Assembly (NCBI GenBank): GCA_018333995.1
Contig: JAGXSG010000007.1
Span: 1 to 64,000 of the forward strand
Reading direction: 5' to 3'
Length of the DNA: 64,000 bases
DNA from: Clostridiales bacterium
Lineage (GTDB): Bacteria > Actinomycetota > Coriobacteriia > Anaerosomatales > SLCP01
Made by a program: the position numbers and the translations under genes. Below the pieces are notes generated by a model. The model did no database searches, was not told where the DNA came from, and saw nothing but the letters and a program-made list of their open reading frames with translations. The number at the start of each line of letters is the position of its first letter. Position 1 is the stretch's first letter. Below are positions 56,009 through 64,000 of the stretch, in pieces.

Positions 56009-56049
56009 GTCGCAGGAGGGGTCAGCCGCCGCGCGTGCGGTTTCGAGCC

Positions 56050-57156
56050 TCACAATGCGAGCGGGGAGCTCGACGACTCAGGGATCACGTAGTGGTGCAC
56101 CCGGAAGAGTTGTAGGCACGCTACGGCAACATCCCGGTCGTAGAGAATGCCTGCGTTAGAGTCGATCTCGTCTAACGCGGCATCGAGTCCGACGGCGAGC
56201 TTGTAGGGGCGATGCGACGACATCGCCTCGACCACGTCGGCGACAGCGAGGATCCGCGCGCCGTCAACGATCGCATCATCCTTGATCCCAAGCGGGTAGC
56301 CCGAGCCATCGGCGCGCTCGTGGTGCTGGTAGATGTACTCGGCGATTGGCCACGGGAACTCGATGGGGGCGAGAACATCGTAGGCGACCTCGGGGTGAAG
56401 TTTGACGATGTTGAACTCGACTTCGGTGAGACGCCGTGGTTTTGTGAGGATCTCGGCGGGGACGTAGATCTTGCCGATGTCATGCAGCAGGCCCGCCATC
56501 CGGATTCCGCGCTGGAAGTGAGAGTCGTATCCCATCTCGGCTGCGATAGCCGCGCCAAGGTCGGCGACGCGTTCCTGGTGTCCGGAAGTGTATGGATCGC
56601 GTGCCTCGACAAGTTTGGCGATCGCCTCAATCGTGCCGTCTACGAGCAGCGTGAGCGATTCGTTGACGCGCTGGACCTCGATGAGCTGCTGCTCGAGCTT
56701 GCTCACGAGACGGGCGTTGTACTCCTTGAGAACCTCGGTCTCGTCTTCCGACGGGAGCATCCGGCGGGTAAGGTCCCCGGATCTGGTGAATTGGAGGACG
56801 GAGTCGACCTCGGCGAGAAGGACGTCGGGGTCCAGCGGTTTGAGGAGGAAACGGTCCGCGCCGAGGCTCAAGGCGAACCGCTCGTCGTCAGGATCGGTGT
56901 AGTTGGCGGTGTAGTACACAAGGGGGATGGCGGAAAGACGCTGGTCGGAACGCCACGCGCGGCACAGCGCGTAACCATCCATGTTGGGCATGAGGATGTC
57001 GGTGACGATGAGGTCTGGAGGTTGCCTGTGGGCGGCTGAGAGGGCTTGTTCGCCGTCGGGCACGGACTCGACATCGTAGCCTGCCGAGGACAGGATGGAT
57101 TCGAGCAGGTAGCGGCTCGACGTGTCGTCGTCGGCGACTAGCACACGTGGGCTCAT
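56050..57156 (-). CDS. HD-GYP domain response regulator
   Basis: 368 residues from ATG at 57156 behind GGGAGG on the minus strand. The receiver domain (LVADDDTSSRYLLESIL, phospho-acceptor Asp in LIVTDILMPNMDGY, Lys in FLLKPLD) is joined by a coiled coil (about 125-165) to an HD-GYP domain: LLHDIGKIYVP, HPEVAYDVL and HHERADGSGYPLG. It probably hydrolyses c-di-GMP under control of a histidine kinase not in this window. It converges on rpoD. Confidence 0.92.
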   Translation of the reverse strand: MSPRVLVADDDTSSRYLLESILSSAGYDVESVPDGEQALSAAHRQPPDLIVTDILMPNMDGYALCRAWRSDQRLSAIPLVYYTANYTDPDDERFALSLGADRFLLKPLDPDVLLAEVDSVLQFTRSGDLTRRMLPSEDETEVLKEYNARLVSKLEQQLIEVQRVNESLTLLVDGTIEAIAKLVEARDPYTSGHQERVADLGAAIAAEMGYDSHFQRGIRMAGLLHDIGKIYVPAEILTKPRRLTEVEFNIVKLHPEVAYDVLAPIEFPWPIAEYIYQHHERADGSGYPLGIKDDAIVDGARILAVADVVEAMSSHRPYKLAVGLDAALDEIDSNAGILYDRDVAVACLQLFRVHHYVIPESSSSPLAL

Positions 57157-57237
57157 GGCGCCTCCCGGTCGCACTTGCACACTCAGAGTATTTCCAGATT
57201 GTGCACAACGTATCGCTTATCGCCTAACACAATGCGA

Positions 57238-57261
57238 CAGGCCGCCTGGGTGGGCGGCCTG
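57238..57261 (-). terminator. tRNA-Asn terminator hairpin
   Basis: CAGGCCGCC (57238-57246) and GGCGGCCTG (57253-57261) form a perfect 9-bp stem with a 6-nt loop. It lies just beyond the tRNA-Asn 3' end on the minus strand and upstream of the HD-GYP gene. Confidence 0.6.
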
Positions 57262-57271
57262 GAAAGGTTTC

Positions 57272-57346
57272 TGGCTCCTCGGGTAGGACTCGAACCTACA
57301 ACCCTCCGGTTAACAGCCGGATGCTCTACCATTGAGCTACCGAGGA
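57272..57346 (-). tRNA. tRNA-Asn (anticodon GTT)
   Basis: 75 nt including an encoded 3' CCA. The acceptor TCCTCGG pairs fully with CCGAGGA. D arm (AGCTCAATGGTAGAGCA), anticodon loop CTGTTAA with GTT, and T arm GGTTCGAGTCC are all standard. Confidence 0.96.
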
Positions 57347-57385
57347 AAGCAGGAACGCCGCAGAGCGGGTGCGGCGCCACCGCGC

Positions 57386-57414
57386 AGTATACTCAAGCGC
57401 TTCGCGGGGTGCAA
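57386..57414 (-). promoter_or_regulatory. tRNA-Asn promoter
   Basis: On the minus strand TTGCAC (57414-57409) and TATACT (57391-57386) are separated by exactly 17 bp, a strong sigma-A match about 40 bp upstream of the tRNA. Confidence 0.75.
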
Positions 57415-57437
57415 CACGCGCGCCGATTCGCTATAGT
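57409..57437 (+). promoter_or_regulatory. candidate promoter of tRNA-CAU and downstream amidase
   Basis: GTGCAA (57409-57414) and TATAGT (57432-57437) are 17 bp apart. The -35 hexamer is weak and coincides with the opposite-strand -35 of the tRNA-Asn promoter. Confidence 0.45.
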
Positions 57438-57480
57438 CACCCGTGCGGCGCATGTCGCGATAGTTCGAGTCTACCCAAGA

Positions 57481-57555
57481 GGGCCCGTAGCTCAATGGTG
57501 GAGCAGGGGACTCATAATCCCTTGGTTGCAGGTTCGAATCCTGCCGGGCCCACCA
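57481..57555 (+). tRNA. tRNA with anticodon CAT (elongator Met or lysidine-type Ile2)
   Basis: 75 nt including encoded CCA. Acceptor GGGCCCG pairs with CGGGCCC; the anticodon loop is CTCATAA; T arm GGTTCGAATCC. The anticodon CAT serves elongator Met or, after lysidine modification, Ile (AUA). The first acceptor pair G-C excludes the initiator type. The anticodon-arm context leaves Met or Ile2 open. Confidence 0.93.
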
Positions 57556-57583
57556 CAACGCACCACCCACCATCACACACACT

Positions 57584-58678
57584 ATGAGACGATCTCGCAC
57601 CGACAGGGGGCAACGCTCCCGCACCGAACGCGCACGACGCACGATGGTCGTGCTTGCGGTCGTGGGATGCGTTGGACTCCTCGCCACCGCTACCCTCGTC
57701 CTCGCTTTGAGCCAGGATAGCGACGCTTCGCCCCAGACGCTTGATGCCCAGCCATCAGCGCTTGCTGCGACCGAAACCGCCGCCGGTAGCTCAACAGCCG
57801 CCACGCAGACCCCCAAAGCCATTGAGGTGCCCGACGTTGTTGGGCGCACGCTTGCCGAGGCGTACGTGGTACTCGAGGCGGCCGGTCTGGTTGTCAAGGT
57901 CGCCGACGATGTTTCGGTTGCGGCTGACGCGGTAGGCGAGGCGCGTAAGGTGCGTTCGCAGGAACCCTCGGCGGGAATGCTCTTGCCCGAGGGCATGGCG
58001 GTCACGCTTGTTGTTCCTGCCGAGACGGGCACGACGGCAACCTCACTGCTCACCGGTGTTGTCGTGTGCATCGATCCCGGGCATCAGTCGCGCGGCGACA
58101 ACCGGCGCGAACCGGTAGGCCCGGGCGCAACGGAGACGAAAGCGCGTGTGACTGGCGGAACCACCGGCGTTGAGACGCGCGTGCCCGAGTACGAGATCGC
58201 GCTCCAGATATCGATGAACCTCAAAGCGCGTCTCGAGGCAGCGGGCGTGACGGTGGTGATGACGCGTACCACCAACGACGTCAACATCTCCAACTCCGAG
58301 CGCGCCCGGATGGCCAACGAGGCCGGCGCGGACCTGTTCGTGCGTATCCACGCCGACGGCAGCACAGACCCCGCGCGCGCGGGAATCGCGACGCTCTTTC
58401 CGGGGCCCAACCGCTGGACCGGCGGTATCGCGGGCCCCAGCGAGCGGGCGGCGCGCCTCGTCCACGACGCGGTGGTGGCTTCGACCGGCGCGGGCGACCT
58501 GGGCCTCAAGCCCCGGACCGACCTCACCGGGTTCAACTGGGCGACAGTTCCAAGCGTACTGATAGAATGCGGGTTCATGACCAACCCGGTCGAGGATCGC
58601 CTACTCTCGAGCCCTCACTACCAGGACAAACTGGCCGAGGGAATCGCAGCGGGGATCCTTGCGTTTGTAGGGGAGTGA
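57584..58678 (+). CDS. PASTA domain N-acetylmuramoyl-L-alanine amidase
   Basis: 364 residues. A basic start and one membrane helix (about 22-43) suggest an anchored or exported protein. One PASTA domain (VPDVVGRTLAEAYVVLEAAGL, about 83-148) probably binds peptidoglycan. An Amidase_3 catalytic domain follows, with VVCIDPGHQSRGDN, the zinc-binding Glu in VPEYEIALQISMNL, FVRIHADGS, and LIECGFMTNPVED. It hydrolyses the MurNAc-L-Ala bond. No ribosome-binding site precedes ATG at 57584, which lies 28 bp after the tRNA. Confidence 0.92.
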   Translation: MRRSRTDRGQRSRTERARRTMVVLAVVGCVGLLATATLVLALSQDSDASPQTLDAQPSALAATETAAGSSTAATQTPKAIEVPDVVGRTLAEAYVVLEAAGLVVKVADDVSVAADAVGEARKVRSQEPSAGMLLPEGMAVTLVVPAETGTTATSLLTGVVVCIDPGHQSRGDNRREPVGPGATETKARVTGGTTGVETRVPEYEIALQISMNLKARLEAAGVTVVMTRTTNDVNISNSERARMANEAGADLFVRIHADGSTDPARAGIATLFPGPNRWTGGIAGPSERAARLVHDAVVASTGAGDLGLKPRTDLTGFNWATVPSVLIECGFMTNPVEDRLLSSPHYQDKLAEGIAAGILAFVGE

Positions 58679-58679
58679 G

Positions 58680-59360
58680 ATGGGCCAGGGCAGGGGTGTT
58701 GGCAGGGCTGTTGCGGGAGGCGTCGGAGCGGCACTTGTCATCACGGTCGTGGCGGTTGTCTACGTGCTCGCCTCAGGGGTGCTTGACGGCGACCGTGCCA
58801 CGCTGCCAGACGAGGTAGTGATCGCGCTTGCGTGCGAGGGCGAGGACGGCGGGATTGTAACGCCTCTGGTGGCGGTGGTAACCGTGGCCGATGGATCGGT
58901 TCGCTCCTACGACCCGCTTACCGAGGTCACCATCCCTGGCACCACGTACAACGAGCTTCGTGACGCCTACGCGTTTGGAGGCGGACCGGCGGTCGCGGCC
59001 GCTATCGCGCGCCTCGGCGACGGAACCCACCCGGCGTATGTGATACTCGATGCTGACGTGTGGGCCCAGTGGGTCGACGCCGCTGGCGGACTCGAGTTTG
59101 AATCGCCCCGCCCGGTTGACGTGTTCACGGGCGAACGGTTACTGTCGTTTCCTGCCGGAAGGCAGGTGCTAGAAGGTGTCGAGACGTGCGAATACCTCAA
59201 GGGGGCGGCGTATCTTACCGATTCGCAACGCGAGAGGGTAGCGGAGCGTTTCACCGAAGCACTTGCCAGTGCGGTCGCCGAATTGGAACCGCAAACGGCA
59301 GGGGTGACGACCGACCTTTCACCTGAGGCCCTCGAGAGTCTTCGACGTATTCTTCGCTGA
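58680..59360 (+). CDS. short LCP-like exported protein
   Basis: 226 residues with one N-terminal membrane helix (about 12-34). The core YAFGGGPAVAAAIARLGD, YVILDADVWAQWVDAAGGLEF and LSFPAGRQVLEGVETCEYL follows the LytR-CpsA-Psr pattern. The Arg-rich phosphate-binding residues of true LCP ligases are not obvious and the protein is shorter than usual. It may have lost catalytic activity. It starts 1 bp after the amidase gene. Confidence 0.65.
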   Translation: MGQGRGVGRAVAGGVGAALVITVVAVVYVLASGVLDGDRATLPDEVVIALACEGEDGGIVTPLVAVVTVADGSVRSYDPLTEVTIPGTTYNELRDAYAFGGGPAVAAAIARLGDGTHPAYVILDADVWAQWVDAAGGLEFESPRPVDVFTGERLLSFPAGRQVLEGVETCEYLKGAAYLTDSQRERVAERFTEALASAVAELEPQTAGVTTDLSPEALESLRRILR

Positions 59361-59369
59361 TGGTATACT
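59341..59369 (+). promoter_or_regulatory. promoter of the envelope genes starting at 59422
   Basis: TTCGAC (59341-59346) and TATACT (59364-59369) are separated by 17 bp, with a TG at the extended -10 position. It overlaps the end of the LCP-like gene. Confidence 0.6.
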
Positions 59370-59421
59370 ATCGTGGCTTCATCAACGTACCGCGTGCGCG
59401 CGGGTAGAGGGGTGTAACATC

Positions 59422-60285
59422 ATGACTGATGAGCCAAAGAGCCAATTGCCCGCGAAGCCGCGTTCGCTTGTGATACCGGTGGCGGCTGTCTTGCTCGCCA
59501 CAGCGGTCTTCGCCGGGGCGTTCGTCTTTCTGGGCGGGATCGATCTTGTCGACAACATCCTTGGCGGCGGGGATAACGCCCAGGTAACAGCCCCGGTACC
59601 GCCCAAGCCTACCGAGGATCCGGATGCGGAAGCGCCAACGCCCCCCGGGGACGGCACAGCCGCCGAGGAGACCCCCACAGCTCCTGCCGCGCCTGCGCCG
59701 CCGGTCTCGCCCGTCTCCTCACAGGCCCCCGCGCCTACTCCTCCGGCTACGGTGGTGCCCGCAACGGGCGTGACCGTGCCTGCGGACGCGCGTGCGCGCA
59801 TGTACTGGGAGCAGGTCGACAGCCAGGAGCAGATAGGCAAGCTCGTGGGTGGCAAGATTTCATCGTTCTCCCTGACTCCGCAGTCCGCAACGGCTACCGA
59901 GGCTCGGCTGCGCGTGTCCACCAACGGCAATGACCCGATTTCCGGCACGGTTGTGCTACGCGCACACGACGGCGCATGGTTTTTCTCGAGCATCACGCGT
60001 GACGGCAACGCCTCTCGCGGTGCTGCCGGTCGCAGGGGAGACATCTCAGTCATCGACACGATAGTCGAGCAGCAGACCGCGAGTCAGGACGTTATTGCAG
60101 CGTTTGTCGACGGCGGCTACCGCACCGTGAAGGTCAACCGTGTGTCCACAGGCTCTGGCACGGTGACGATCGATGTTGAGTTTGGCGGGGGAACAAAGCC
60201 GCGTAGCGCGGGCCAGATCGTTGCGATCTCAAAGGACATCAACGGCGTCAAGCACTGGTTCTTGACGTCCTTCCGAGAGCTGTAA
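59422..60285 (+). CDS. membrane-anchored protein with Pro/Ala/Thr linker, function unknown
   Basis: 287 residues. One membrane helix (about 18-38) is followed by a Pro/Ala/Thr-rich linker (about 50-115) that could span the cell wall. A beta-rich C-terminal domain follows (ARMYWEQVDSQEQIGKLVGG, then GTVVLRAHDGAWFFSSITRD). No family recognised. It directly precedes the Wzz/BY-kinase gene with no gap, so it may belong to the polysaccharide locus. Confidence 0.65.
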   Translation: MTDEPKSQLPAKPRSLVIPVAAVLLATAVFAGAFVFLGGIDLVDNILGGGDNAQVTAPVPPKPTEDPDAEAPTPPGDGTAAEETPTAPAAPAPPVSPVSSQAPAPTPPATVVPATGVTVPADARARMYWEQVDSQEQIGKLVGGKISSFSLTPQSATATEARLRVSTNGNDPISGTVVLRAHDGAWFFSSITRDGNASRGAAGRRGDISVIDTIVEQQTASQDVIAAFVDGGYRTVKVNRVSTGSGTVTIDVEFGGGTKPRSAGQIVAISKDINGVKHWFLTSFREL

Positions 60286-62136
60286 GTGGAAGAGCTCGAA
60301 CTCAGGGACTACCTGCAGGTCATCAAGGCCCGCAAGTGGGTGATCGTCCAGGCTATCGTGGTCGTGACGCTCGCCGCGCTTGCCGTGAGTTTCTTGCAGA
60401 CGCCCACTTACGAGGGCGAGGCCAAGGTCCTCATCACCGACCGTGACGCCGGCGCCGCGCTTCTTGGCTTTGCCGTGGGCGAGTTCACCGGCCCGGCCGA
60501 GCGCAATCTGCAAACACAGGTCCAGCTCATGCAGGTGCGCCCAATCGCCGAGGAAACCGTTCGCGAGCTCGGCTTGCGCACCACCCCCGCCGAACTCCTG
60601 GAGCGCGTCACCGTCGCAGCTGTGGGGCAGACGAACATCATCCGTGTTGTCGCCACCGACCCCGACCCCGAGATGGCGGTCGCGATCGCCAACCAGATGG
60701 CCGAGGGCTTTGTTAACTGGTCGCAGCAGGTGCGCCGCGAGAGCATCGCTGCCGCCGCCACCGAGGTAGAACTGCGCCTCGAAGACGCGCAGGACCAGGT
60801 CCTTGAGGTGGGCCGTCGCATCTCTGATGAGGGCAGGACCGATGAGCTCGATGCGGAGTTGCGCATCCTCGCCGGTCTCTATACCACACTCGCCGAGAAG
60901 CTCGAGTCGCTGCGCATCCAGCAGCAACTCGAAACAGGCGCGGGACGCGTGGTCAGCCCGGCGGTTGTGAACGAGACACCCTTGTCGCCCCAACCTTTGC
61001 GCAACGGCGCGCTTGGGCTCGCGGTGGGACTCGTGTTTGGTCTTGGCATGGCGTTTCTCTACGAGTACCTGGACAACACCATCAAATCGACCGAGGTGGC
61101 CGAGAAGCTCTTTGGCGCGCCGGTGCTCGGGATGATCCCGCTCGAGACGTTTGAGAAGGGCGAGCAGCGCAGGCTCACGATCGTCCAGCACCCCGGCTCG
61201 CCGGCTGCCGAGGCATACCGAGCGCTGCGCAACTCACTCGATTTCATCAACTTCGAACACGATATCAAGACGCTGCTCGTCACGAGTGCCGCGCCCGCGG
61301 AGGGCAAATCGACGGTGGCCGCGAACCTTGCCGCATCGCTCGCCCAGGCCGGCAAGAAGGTCGTTCTCGTGAGCTGCGACTTCCGTCGCCCGACGTCTGG
61401 TGACTTCTTCGGGTTGCAAAACATGATCGGGCTTTCCGACGTGCTCTTTGGCTCGCACTCGATCAAGGCGGCGCTCCAGCGTCCCGGAGATGAGAATTTG
61501 CTGGTCATGACGAGCGGAAAGATGCCGCCCAACCCGAGCGAGTTGCTGGGTTCGCAGAAGATGCACGAGTTACTCACCGAGCTAGGCGAGTGGGCCGATT
61601 GGGTCATTCTCGACACGCCTCCGCTGCTCGCGGTCGCGGATCCGGCGGCAGTGGCGCGCTGGGCCGACGGCGTGCTCATGGTAACGCGCGCGGGTGTGAC
61701 TACGCGCGAAGCCGCCGCGAAGGGCGCGGAGATGCTCGAGAACGTTGGCGCGCGCATCGTGGGCTCCGTAGTGTGGGGCCTTGAGGGCGGCGCGGCGGGT
61801 GGGGGCTACTACGCTGGGTACTTTGGCGACTACTACTACGCTGATTACTACAACGCGCCAGAAAGTGGTCGCGCGGCCGCCAAGAAGGGTGGCAAGAGGC
61901 ACGACTCGGGCGCGAAAGCGACGGTGAACGTGAGGTCTGCCGAGCAGTTCCCGCCGCCTGCGGTAGTCTACCTGCCGGAGATCTCGCCGATGCGCAAGTT
62001 CCTCGGCTTCGTGGGCCGCGTGATGGCCGGGCTACTCGGGTTCCTCGCTGTTGTGGTGGTCGCGGCACTTACAGCGTACTTCCTCGACCAGTACTTTGGG
62101 TGGGGGCTGCTCGATGTGGTTACCGGTGCGCGATAG
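60286..62136 (+). CDS. Wzz/BY-kinase polysaccharide co-polymerase with extra C-terminal membrane helix
   Basis: 616 residues. Wzz-type domain with membrane helices at about 18-38 and 240-262, and a coiled-coil loop between. The tyrosine autokinase has Walker A APAEGKST (336-343), Walker A' SCDFRRPT and Walker B WVILDTPP. A dense Tyr cluster GGYYAGYFGDYYYADYYN lies near 506-524. About 90 residues follow, including a further membrane helix (about 578-605). BY-kinases normally end at the Tyr cluster. It controls chain length or export of surface polysaccharide. Confidence 0.9.
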   Translation: MEELELRDYLQVIKARKWVIVQAIVVVTLAALAVSFLQTPTYEGEAKVLITDRDAGAALLGFAVGEFTGPAERNLQTQVQLMQVRPIAEETVRELGLRTTPAELLERVTVAAVGQTNIIRVVATDPDPEMAVAIANQMAEGFVNWSQQVRRESIAAAATEVELRLEDAQDQVLEVGRRISDEGRTDELDAELRILAGLYTTLAEKLESLRIQQQLETGAGRVVSPAVVNETPLSPQPLRNGALGLAVGLVFGLGMAFLYEYLDNTIKSTEVAEKLFGAPVLGMIPLETFEKGEQRRLTIVQHPGSPAAEAYRALRNSLDFINFEHDIKTLLVTSAAPAEGKSTVAANLAASLAQAGKKVVLVSCDFRRPTSGDFFGLQNMIGLSDVLFGSHSIKAALQRPGDENLLVMTSGKMPPNPSELLGSQKMHELLTELGEWADWVILDTPPLLAVADPAAVARWADGVLMVTRAGVTTREAAAKGAEMLENVGARIVGSVVWGLEGGAAGGGYYAGYFGDYYYADYYNAPESGRAAAKKGGKRHDSGAKATVNVRSAEQFPPPAVVYLPEISPMRKFLGFVGRVMAGLLGFLAVVVVAALTAYFLDQYFGWGLLDVVTGAR

Positions 62137-62147
62137 CGTGCATTGGC

Positions 62148-62181
62148 GAAGAGTGGGTGCCGGACTCGGTTTGCACTCTTC
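62148..62181 (+). terminator. hairpin between BY-kinase and flippase genes
   Basis: GAAGAGTG (62148-62155) pairs with CACTCTTC (62174-62181) over 8 bp around an 18-nt loop. It could terminate or attenuate transcription before the flippase gene. No strong T tract. Confidence 0.35.
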
Positions 62182-62306
62182 CGAGCGGTGGTTGATTTGT
62201 GACACGGTTTGGCTGGTTGCGTCAAAGGTTGCCATTCCTCTTATCTTGATGCTAAGAGCAGCCACACTTTTGGCCAGTGGCATTTTGGTTGAACGAGCCG
62301 ATCATC

Positions 62307-63731
62307 ATGTTGCTACGGCACGCTAGCCAGTACCTGATTATCCGCCTACTGACCGGCCTTTTCGGGTTCGCGGGGCTTGCGGTATATACACGCTTGCTGT
62401 CGCCTGCCCAGTACGGTAGCTATACCCTGGTGATTGCGGCAGTTGGTCTCGGTAATGCGGTGCTGTTCCACTGGATGCGTGCGGCGTTGCTCCGGTTCCA
62501 CCCAGCAGCTGGACAAGAGCTTAAGGATCTTGCCTCTACTACCTTAGGTGCCTTCATACTGCTCGTCGTAATGACGGGTGTAGCGGGAGCCGGGTCTGCT
62601 TTCTTCGTTCTGGACTCTCAAATTCGTCAATTGATCATGATTGGCATTCCGTTGCTCTGGGCGATGGCATGGATGGAAACCGTGCTCACGCTGAGTCGGA
62701 TTCAGCTCAGGCCGATGCGGTACGGCCTACTGTCTGTCGCGAAGAGCGCATCTGCACTTCTTCTAGGAGCGGTCGGTGTTCTGGTATTTGAACTTGGCGA
62801 GCTCGGCCCGTTGCTTGGCTTGCTGGTTGCGGCTCTCTTGTTTGGTGCCGCAGGACTACGAGACTCGACATGGCAAGTGAGGCCGCGCCTGAATCGACAA
62901 TGGCTTGCAAGGACACTGAGATACGGTTGGCCGCTTACAGCTACGTTTGCTCTTGTATTCGTAATCAGCGCATCTGATCGGTTCTTGATTGCAGCGCTAC
63001 TGACCACCGCTGACGCCGGTGTCTACGCGCCGGCTTACGACCTTGCGAATCAGACGCTTACATCTCTGATGGTTGTAGTGAATCTAGCTGCGTATCCTCT
63101 TGCACTCAAGGCACTTGAAGCAGAAGGCGTAATAGCAGCACGTGATCAATTGCGGAACAATGCTACGTTGTTGCTGGCTGTTGGGTTGCCTGCGTGCATC
63201 GGCCTTATCCTTCTCTCTCCCAATATTTCGGCGGTACTCCTAGGTGAGGAGTTTCGCGAAGCAGCAAGTGTATTGTTGCCGCTGGTTACGGTTGCTACCT
63301 TCTTGTCAGGAGTGAGATCGTACTACTTCGATCTAGCATTTCAGATGGGCCACCGGACCATCGGTCAGCTGTGGGTGATGCTACCGGCCGCTATGGCTAA
63401 CGTATTGTTGAATCTATGGTGGATTCCTTTGCACGGGCTTGTTGGTGCCGCGTGGGCTACTGTGGTTAGCTACGGTCTTGCGCTGCTCTTGAGTATCTTC
63501 CTCGGCAGAAGGGCTTTCGTGCTGGGATTCCCGTGGCATGATGCAAGCAAGGTGTTGATAGCTGCTGGAGGGATGGCTATCGCGGTCGCCCAGGTTTCGG
63601 ACCAGTTGGGTGTCGTAGCGCTACTGGGCCAAGTGGCTCTAGGGGGCATTGTGTATGGCGGGTTGGTCATTCTCCTGAATGTCGCGAATTGCCGTGAACG
63701 GCTTTCGTGCAGCCTCGGAGGGTTGTCTTGA
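62307..63731 (+). CDS. Wzx-like polysaccharide flippase
   Basis: 474 residues from ATG at 62307; GTG at 62277 would add ten. About 12-14 hydrophobic segments and GLFGFAGLAVYTRLLSPAQYGSYTLVIA at the start match the MOP/MATE-type flippases. It would move lipid-linked sugar repeats across the membrane. Base composition looks less GC-rich than the housekeeping genes, which is usual for surface polysaccharide loci. Its stop overlaps the next start (TTGA). Confidence 0.88.
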   Translation: MLLRHASQYLIIRLLTGLFGFAGLAVYTRLLSPAQYGSYTLVIAAVGLGNAVLFHWMRAALLRFHPAAGQELKDLASTTLGAFILLVVMTGVAGAGSAFFVLDSQIRQLIMIGIPLLWAMAWMETVLTLSRIQLRPMRYGLLSVAKSASALLLGAVGVLVFELGELGPLLGLLVAALLFGAAGLRDSTWQVRPRLNRQWLARTLRYGWPLTATFALVFVISASDRFLIAALLTTADAGVYAPAYDLANQTLTSLMVVVNLAAYPLALKALEAEGVIAARDQLRNNATLLLAVGLPACIGLILLSPNISAVLLGEEFREAASVLLPLVTVATFLSGVRSYYFDLAFQMGHRTIGQLWVMLPAAMANVLLNLWWIPLHGLVGAAWATVVSYGLALLLSIFLGRRAFVLGFPWHDASKVLIAAGGMAIAVAQVSDQLGVVALLGQVALGGIVYGGLVILLNVANCRERLSCSLGGLS

Positions 63732-64000
63732 GTGAGCGGATAGCGATCTACATCCCCTCGCTTCGCGGCGGAGGCGCGGAACGGGTCATTGTTGGCCTCG
63801 CAAATGCCTTCGCGGATGCTGGGCACAAGGTCGACTTGGTTCTCGTTCGGGCAGAAGGCCCCTACATTGACCAAGTTGCAGAGAATGTCAGGGTTGTAGA
63901 TCTGGGTGCATCTAGGGTGGCCTTAAGTCTACCAATGCTGGTGCAGTATCTGCGCCGCGAGCGTCCGGCCGCGATGCTCTCCGCGCTAGGGCATGCAAAT
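63728..64000 (+). CDS. glycosyltransferase family 4-like, 5' part
   Basis: TTG at 63728 overlaps the flippase stop. The 91 visible codons begin SERIAIYIPSLRGGGAERVI and continue to GHKVDLVLVRAEGPY, the standard GT4 N-terminal nucleotide-sugar fold (GGGAERV loop). The gene runs off the window. Confidence 0.85.
   Translation, partial: MSERIAIYIPSLRGGGAERVIVGLANAFADAGHKVDLVLVRAEGPYIDQVAENVRVVDLGASRVALSLPMLVQYLRRERPAAMLSALGHAN

Noticed and set aside
60229-61191. 320-codon minus-strand frame opposite the BY-kinase gene
   Set aside because: Shadow; sequence is rich in His/Leu/Gly repeats without a family signal.
1-64000. CRISPR array, integrase or insertion sequence
   Set aside because: No regular spaced repeats, no transposase or recombinase motifs and no terminal inverted repeats were seen.

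Overview
The window is GC-rich bacterial chromosome with dense, mostly plus-strand gene packing, many ATGA/GTGA stop-start overlaps and many GTG/TTG starts. The gene set fits a Gram-positive actinobacterial lineage, most likely Coriobacteriia or an OPB41-like relative: hrcA with a CIRCE operator, two-subunit glyQ/glyS, pyruvate phosphate dikinase with its regulator, a membrane pyrophosphatase, a DgkA-PAP2 fusion and comEA/comEC. The taxonomic placement is inference from gene content.

Layout. (1) 1-13.6 kb is an accessory defence region. Two small minus-strand genes that share a MAHET motif stand divergent to an unrecognised 432-residue protein. A six-gene plus-strand operon follows: SNF2-family helicase, Type III-like methyltransferase (Mod), Type III-like Res helicase-nuclease, OLD-like ATPase with a TOPRIM domain, DUF2130 predicted nuclease and a KTSC protein. 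Its genes are joined by stop-start overlaps or short gaps, including a 19-codon ORF that bridges helicase and mod. I regard this as the best candidate for a little-described system. (2) 13.6-25.1 kb holds a GNAT acetyltransferase, leuS, a secreted protein with a possible caspase-like His/Cys pair, an FG-GAP-like lipoprotein, comEA, comEC, holA and a converging rpsT. (3) 25.1-27.3 kb is a small, decaying accessory patch: MNT nucleotidyltransferase, frameshifted HEPN partner, intact HigBA-like toxin-antitoxin pair and a broken SnoaL-like gene. (4) 27.3-56.0 kb is a long housekeeping run: lepA, hrcA, dnaJ, rsmE, mtaB, phoH, pgpH-like, ybeY, dgkA-PAP2, CBS/CorC protein, cdd, era, deoC, recO, a YcxB-like membrane protein, glyQ, glyS, ppsR-like, ppdK, dgt, hppA, dnaG and rpoD. 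(5) 56.0-64.0 kb holds an HD-GYP response regulator, divergent tRNA-Asn and tRNA-CAU genes, a PASTA-amidase, a short LCP-like protein, a secreted protein of unknown function, a Wzz/BY-kinase with an unusual C-terminal membrane extension, a Wzx-like flippase and the start of a glycosyltransferase cut by the window edge. The last three genes mark the beginning of a polysaccharide locus.

How the genes work together. The defence operon would combine DNA modification, restriction, remodelling and one or two accessory nucleases. The housekeeping run couples translation (lepA, glyQS, rsmE, mtaB, era, ybeY), protein quality control (hrcA, dnaJ), recombination and replication (recO, holA, dnaG), transcription initiation (rpoD) and pyrophosphate/PEP metabolism (ppdK with its regulator, hppA). 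The right end builds and remodels the cell envelope. All functions are read from sequence motifs without database searches.
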